From: JADJOY01 sp046331705 [NCBI: bacterium]
GTDB taxonomy: Bacteria > JADJOY01
Direction of reading: 5' to 3'
NCBI GenBank assembly: GCA_046331705.1
Contig: JAXLQJ010000002.1
Location: forward strand, 1 to 64,000
DNA length: 64,000 nt
Shown here: positions 63,801 to 64,000 of the stretch, one piece after another
How the letters are laid out: the number at the start of each line of letters is the position of its first letter
Position numbering within the stretch: the first letter of the stretch is position 1
The notes under the pieces: generated by a model
Told to the model about the DNA's origin: nothing
The model's input: only the letters and a program-made list of their open reading frames with translations
Databases searched by the model: none
Made by a program: the position numbers and the translations under genes

Positions 63801-64000
63801 GCCGGCGCCATCGCGCAATACGACGAAGGGCTCGAGGCGGCGCGGGACTCCGACGAGAAGGCGCTCGTCGCCAAGGCGCTCGCCTACCGCGCCGAAGCGC
63901 ATTGGCTCTCCGCGAGCTACGGCGAGGCCTTCGCCGACATCCGCGCTGCGGAACAAGCGGCCGAGGCGGCCTCAGCGCCGCGCCAGGCGTTCCTGGCGAC
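57879..64000 (+). CDS. Giant lipoprotein: TolB-like propeller, many TPRs and a degenerate CHAT-like domain (3' end beyond the window)
   Basis: Starts at GTG 57879, overlapping the DUF1318 stop, and stays open to the end of the window (over 2,040 codons). Lipobox SAGGC (~24). Residues ~55-360 form a PD40/TolB-type propeller (QPSPDGRQLLYVSER, CWSPDGERIGFSS, AWSPDGDSIVYTS, VWTPDGQWVIYAA, AVSADGLHVVYAR). From ~380 to ~1,480 many TPRs follow. Residues ~1,485-1,750 read like a CHAT (caspase-fold) domain: RLGEGEIVLAPV, LYLSPRAELVRLPWESA, then the H-strand as VEIATPL (Pro1633 in place of His), the C-strand as VALAQAIEA (Ile1677 or Ala in place of Cys), and AAGFPSVVIAP. More TPRs continue to the edge. 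The domain looks inactive. It is probably an outer-membrane-attached scaffold. Confidence 0.78.
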   Translation, partial: MNVRRWAASTLVAALALAASAGGCSGARAPAPGQLAGETLSGAPVHSEIDGLERASFLTSHTANDFLPQPSPDGRQLLYVSERDGQKDLFVKPLGGGVGRGSIQVTFHAADDGDPCWSPDGERIGFSSQREDPDGDIYVVRLPPVPGLAELVGERAVWQRAGMLTRLTDGMTADRQPAWSPDGDSIVYTSRWKNESLENLWILDPTKPAWRWRLTWAGGHDAVWTPDGQWVIYAAARGSDPADTDLWAIRPSDGAERQLTSGPALDASPAVSADGLHVVYARFATDTNDDGRIGTDDDASIARLDLDTSRLAELTETSLPTPIPLTPDDYFDAFPRVVGSRVVMASDRLAVRGRNLDVVEIPLAGLVREEASAAEQLRLARALDARPGLDPRVRILGYAKVLRPFAAGSAASADDLDEARERIGELELLAGQRREAVRAFEALVASAAPGAIARARAEVELVKIRREDAEDDLSAPAQRHALDERLDAGLATLAEIDRRFPGTLEIQVRAAIERGRHHLSRGIRGAALDDFRAAEAAAQTFPALAAEAAFERGRVYQSVSDTQGLVGSDVNLLTRYRDVAPWAERAADRAIAAVLGDATVLEPAQRLARLVDLAAERKAVPVLPARALLEVGRAHAEAGRPERAQEVYRRVPAEFPEDRAQVAEARFRLASLAYAAGRWDEALEQYRLIQRDVPQAERAYELARESFVRAAVEKGEAEIKGRDPQSAIATFVGLVKYDPSVVEAHRGLVDAYVRARRLKEIQSHYEAQLEQNPSDAVAAYALGLVFTYPEALDLDAAEKWLRRSIVLDPRNAYAHQTLGFVLKARADRVEEPSLARELMDATVGSVLAKTGIRSQETERKEDLLNQALEKYQAAQALSNEAMSPGQRADLDLNLGNVYLELGNDLRAYESYRAREASGRPFAVEEQEALFHTSFSKAAHRTGHLDEAERHALAALAFWRPRKDEARIYELVDSLGLVYQEQGRRTEAVEAYRETLEISRRRGDESNAFRALMNLAVNLTFQAENGVRGADWSLLDEALARHEEALAKLGTRATRSESSTGFAVTNVNVALAGESSSAATGFDEAGFRRLFLTFVARIHRDAGNVDESVAALTAKRAQLPALEPRDAARNPGTAIDHAILLEQIGALRLAQGKPAEALGALTRSLELCEALGDVGLAGAVAGIEQLARLAGEAPASVLDDTRAAALVAHAERVRELASNATTNPERRWLVARAWNAEAEIVRAGIAREPAAPAAGSRATVAERVRSGLAAAERDAAALDRARAALDQALTVLGAPRPDDPPAIARARAISAVNRARLGLRVAADASAARAALDVALGGLRDGADDDLRWRVLAERGALRERARDDQDGATADLEAAAALVKALAPGTLEVDDAGELDALFDRLASRAVVQGRVSKALTLLDTAPAIALAHVVGAGLAPEPPRPPDAALAAAVGSPPQEEKSREREVLASVLAREPLDPGDLQARLGEGEIVLAPVTVPRSAIVRVFRLDAARLDAVEVPRTGDDAALASAVIAAGLGGRRPTALYLSPRAELVRLPWESAIPVGVPSARVLSLAHLAASLDARNVLREGRLRIAAERTPGPVAPEVTEIAGADADRERILRELPGKSIVEIATPLTGGSDPLALRPALPLGAGRLQRFTLDDLVREPARRRVALAQAIEASSLTRDAAVQVLAAAGFPSVVIAPEASTRERVVAALGEASVGEAVASARKSAPTTPLELYGAVGFDADQALAFAEERYGDLVAQAARAYREERWKDAADAFADALSLEEILDRPADRAQMLYRLTDACARAGQWQRATRYQQQSVADARKQGDPAALAQALFDLGVFRSRAEDFDGAIAALGETAALWAKLGRVADKSQALAVQGIAEESAGRYQRALETFGTALALDEVSGASEGQGRQIRRIGRIQLVRLNRYADAEASFRKAQAILESAGDVPGWIESTLEIGLARVAIGDLAGAIAQYDEGLEAARDSDEKALVAKALAYRAEAHWLSASYGEAFADIRAAEQAAEAASAPRQAFLA

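Overview
The window is about 70% G+C and almost fully coding, with roughly 50 genes of uniform composition on both strands. Several secreted proteins carry Gram-negative-type lipoboxes. Two Hanks-type Ser/Thr kinases, a BarA-like hybrid kinase, large TPR and beta-propeller lipoproteins, patatin, MpaB and CHAT-like proteins point to a Myxococcota or other former 'Deltaproteobacteria' lineage. This is an inference, because no rRNA or tRNA gene is visible. I saw no insertion sequence, phage, CRISPR array or clear island boundary.

Layout. 1-6.9 kb: the start of a secreted S8-type protease, a hybrid histidine kinase with an upstream response-regulator gene, a receiver-Ser/Thr kinase fusion and a DUF2804 protein. 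7-11.8 kb: a BNR-repeat lipoprotein, then a Baeyer-Villiger-type monooxygenase divergent from a TetR regulator, with a duplicated palindromic operator between them, then a methyltransferase. 11.9-16 kb: a membrane/zinc-finger protein translationally coupled to an MpaB-type oxygenase, and an alpha/beta-hydrolase lipoprotein. 16-20 kb (minus): a glycoside hydrolase with a CBM9-like tail, a GNAT acetyltransferase and a patatin phospholipase. 20.3-24 kb: a Ycf48/BNR-repeat secreted protein and the pnuC-nadR nicotinamide riboside salvage pair. 24-30.4 kb: a tightly coupled five-gene operon of a MoxR AAA+ ATPase, a frameshifted partner, an HExxH-vWA protein, a helical protein and a PaaK-like adenylating enzyme.

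30.5-38.7 kb: a secreted duplicated-domain protein, a PQQ-type propeller and small membrane protein, formate-tetrahydrofolate ligase, enoyl-CoA hydratase, and small zinc-ribbon, ferritin-like and scramblase-like genes. 38.8-41 kb: a Cys-rich Crp/Fnr regulator followed after 7 bp by a Ser/Thr kinase fused to a globin domain. 41-47.4 kb (minus): site-2 protease, threonine ammonia-lyase, Kef-type antiporter with two Usp domains, an anchored protein, an SDR epimerase and an FMN reductase. 47.5-57.2 kb: hydroxyacid dehydrogenase, short TauE, a small coiled-coil protein, a GH31 lipoprotein, DUF2167, an SGNH hydrolase with a TPR insertion, serC, a HEAT protein and a TPR protein. 57.3-64 kb: a DUF1318 lipoprotein coupled to a giant lipoprotein (over 2,040 codons, running off the window) made of a TolB-like propeller, many TPRs and a CHAT-like domain whose catalytic His and Cys appear to be lost.

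Most promising for novelty: the Crp/Fnr + kinase-globin pair (a candidate haem-based gas sensor that phosphorylates Ser/Thr), the MoxR/HExxH-vWA/PaaK-like operon, and the giant propeller-TPR-pseudo-CHAT lipoprotein with its DUF1318 partner. Smaller oddities are a receiver with Glu at the phospho-site, an HPt-like domain without its His, and a C-terminal tag shared by two unrelated exported proteins.
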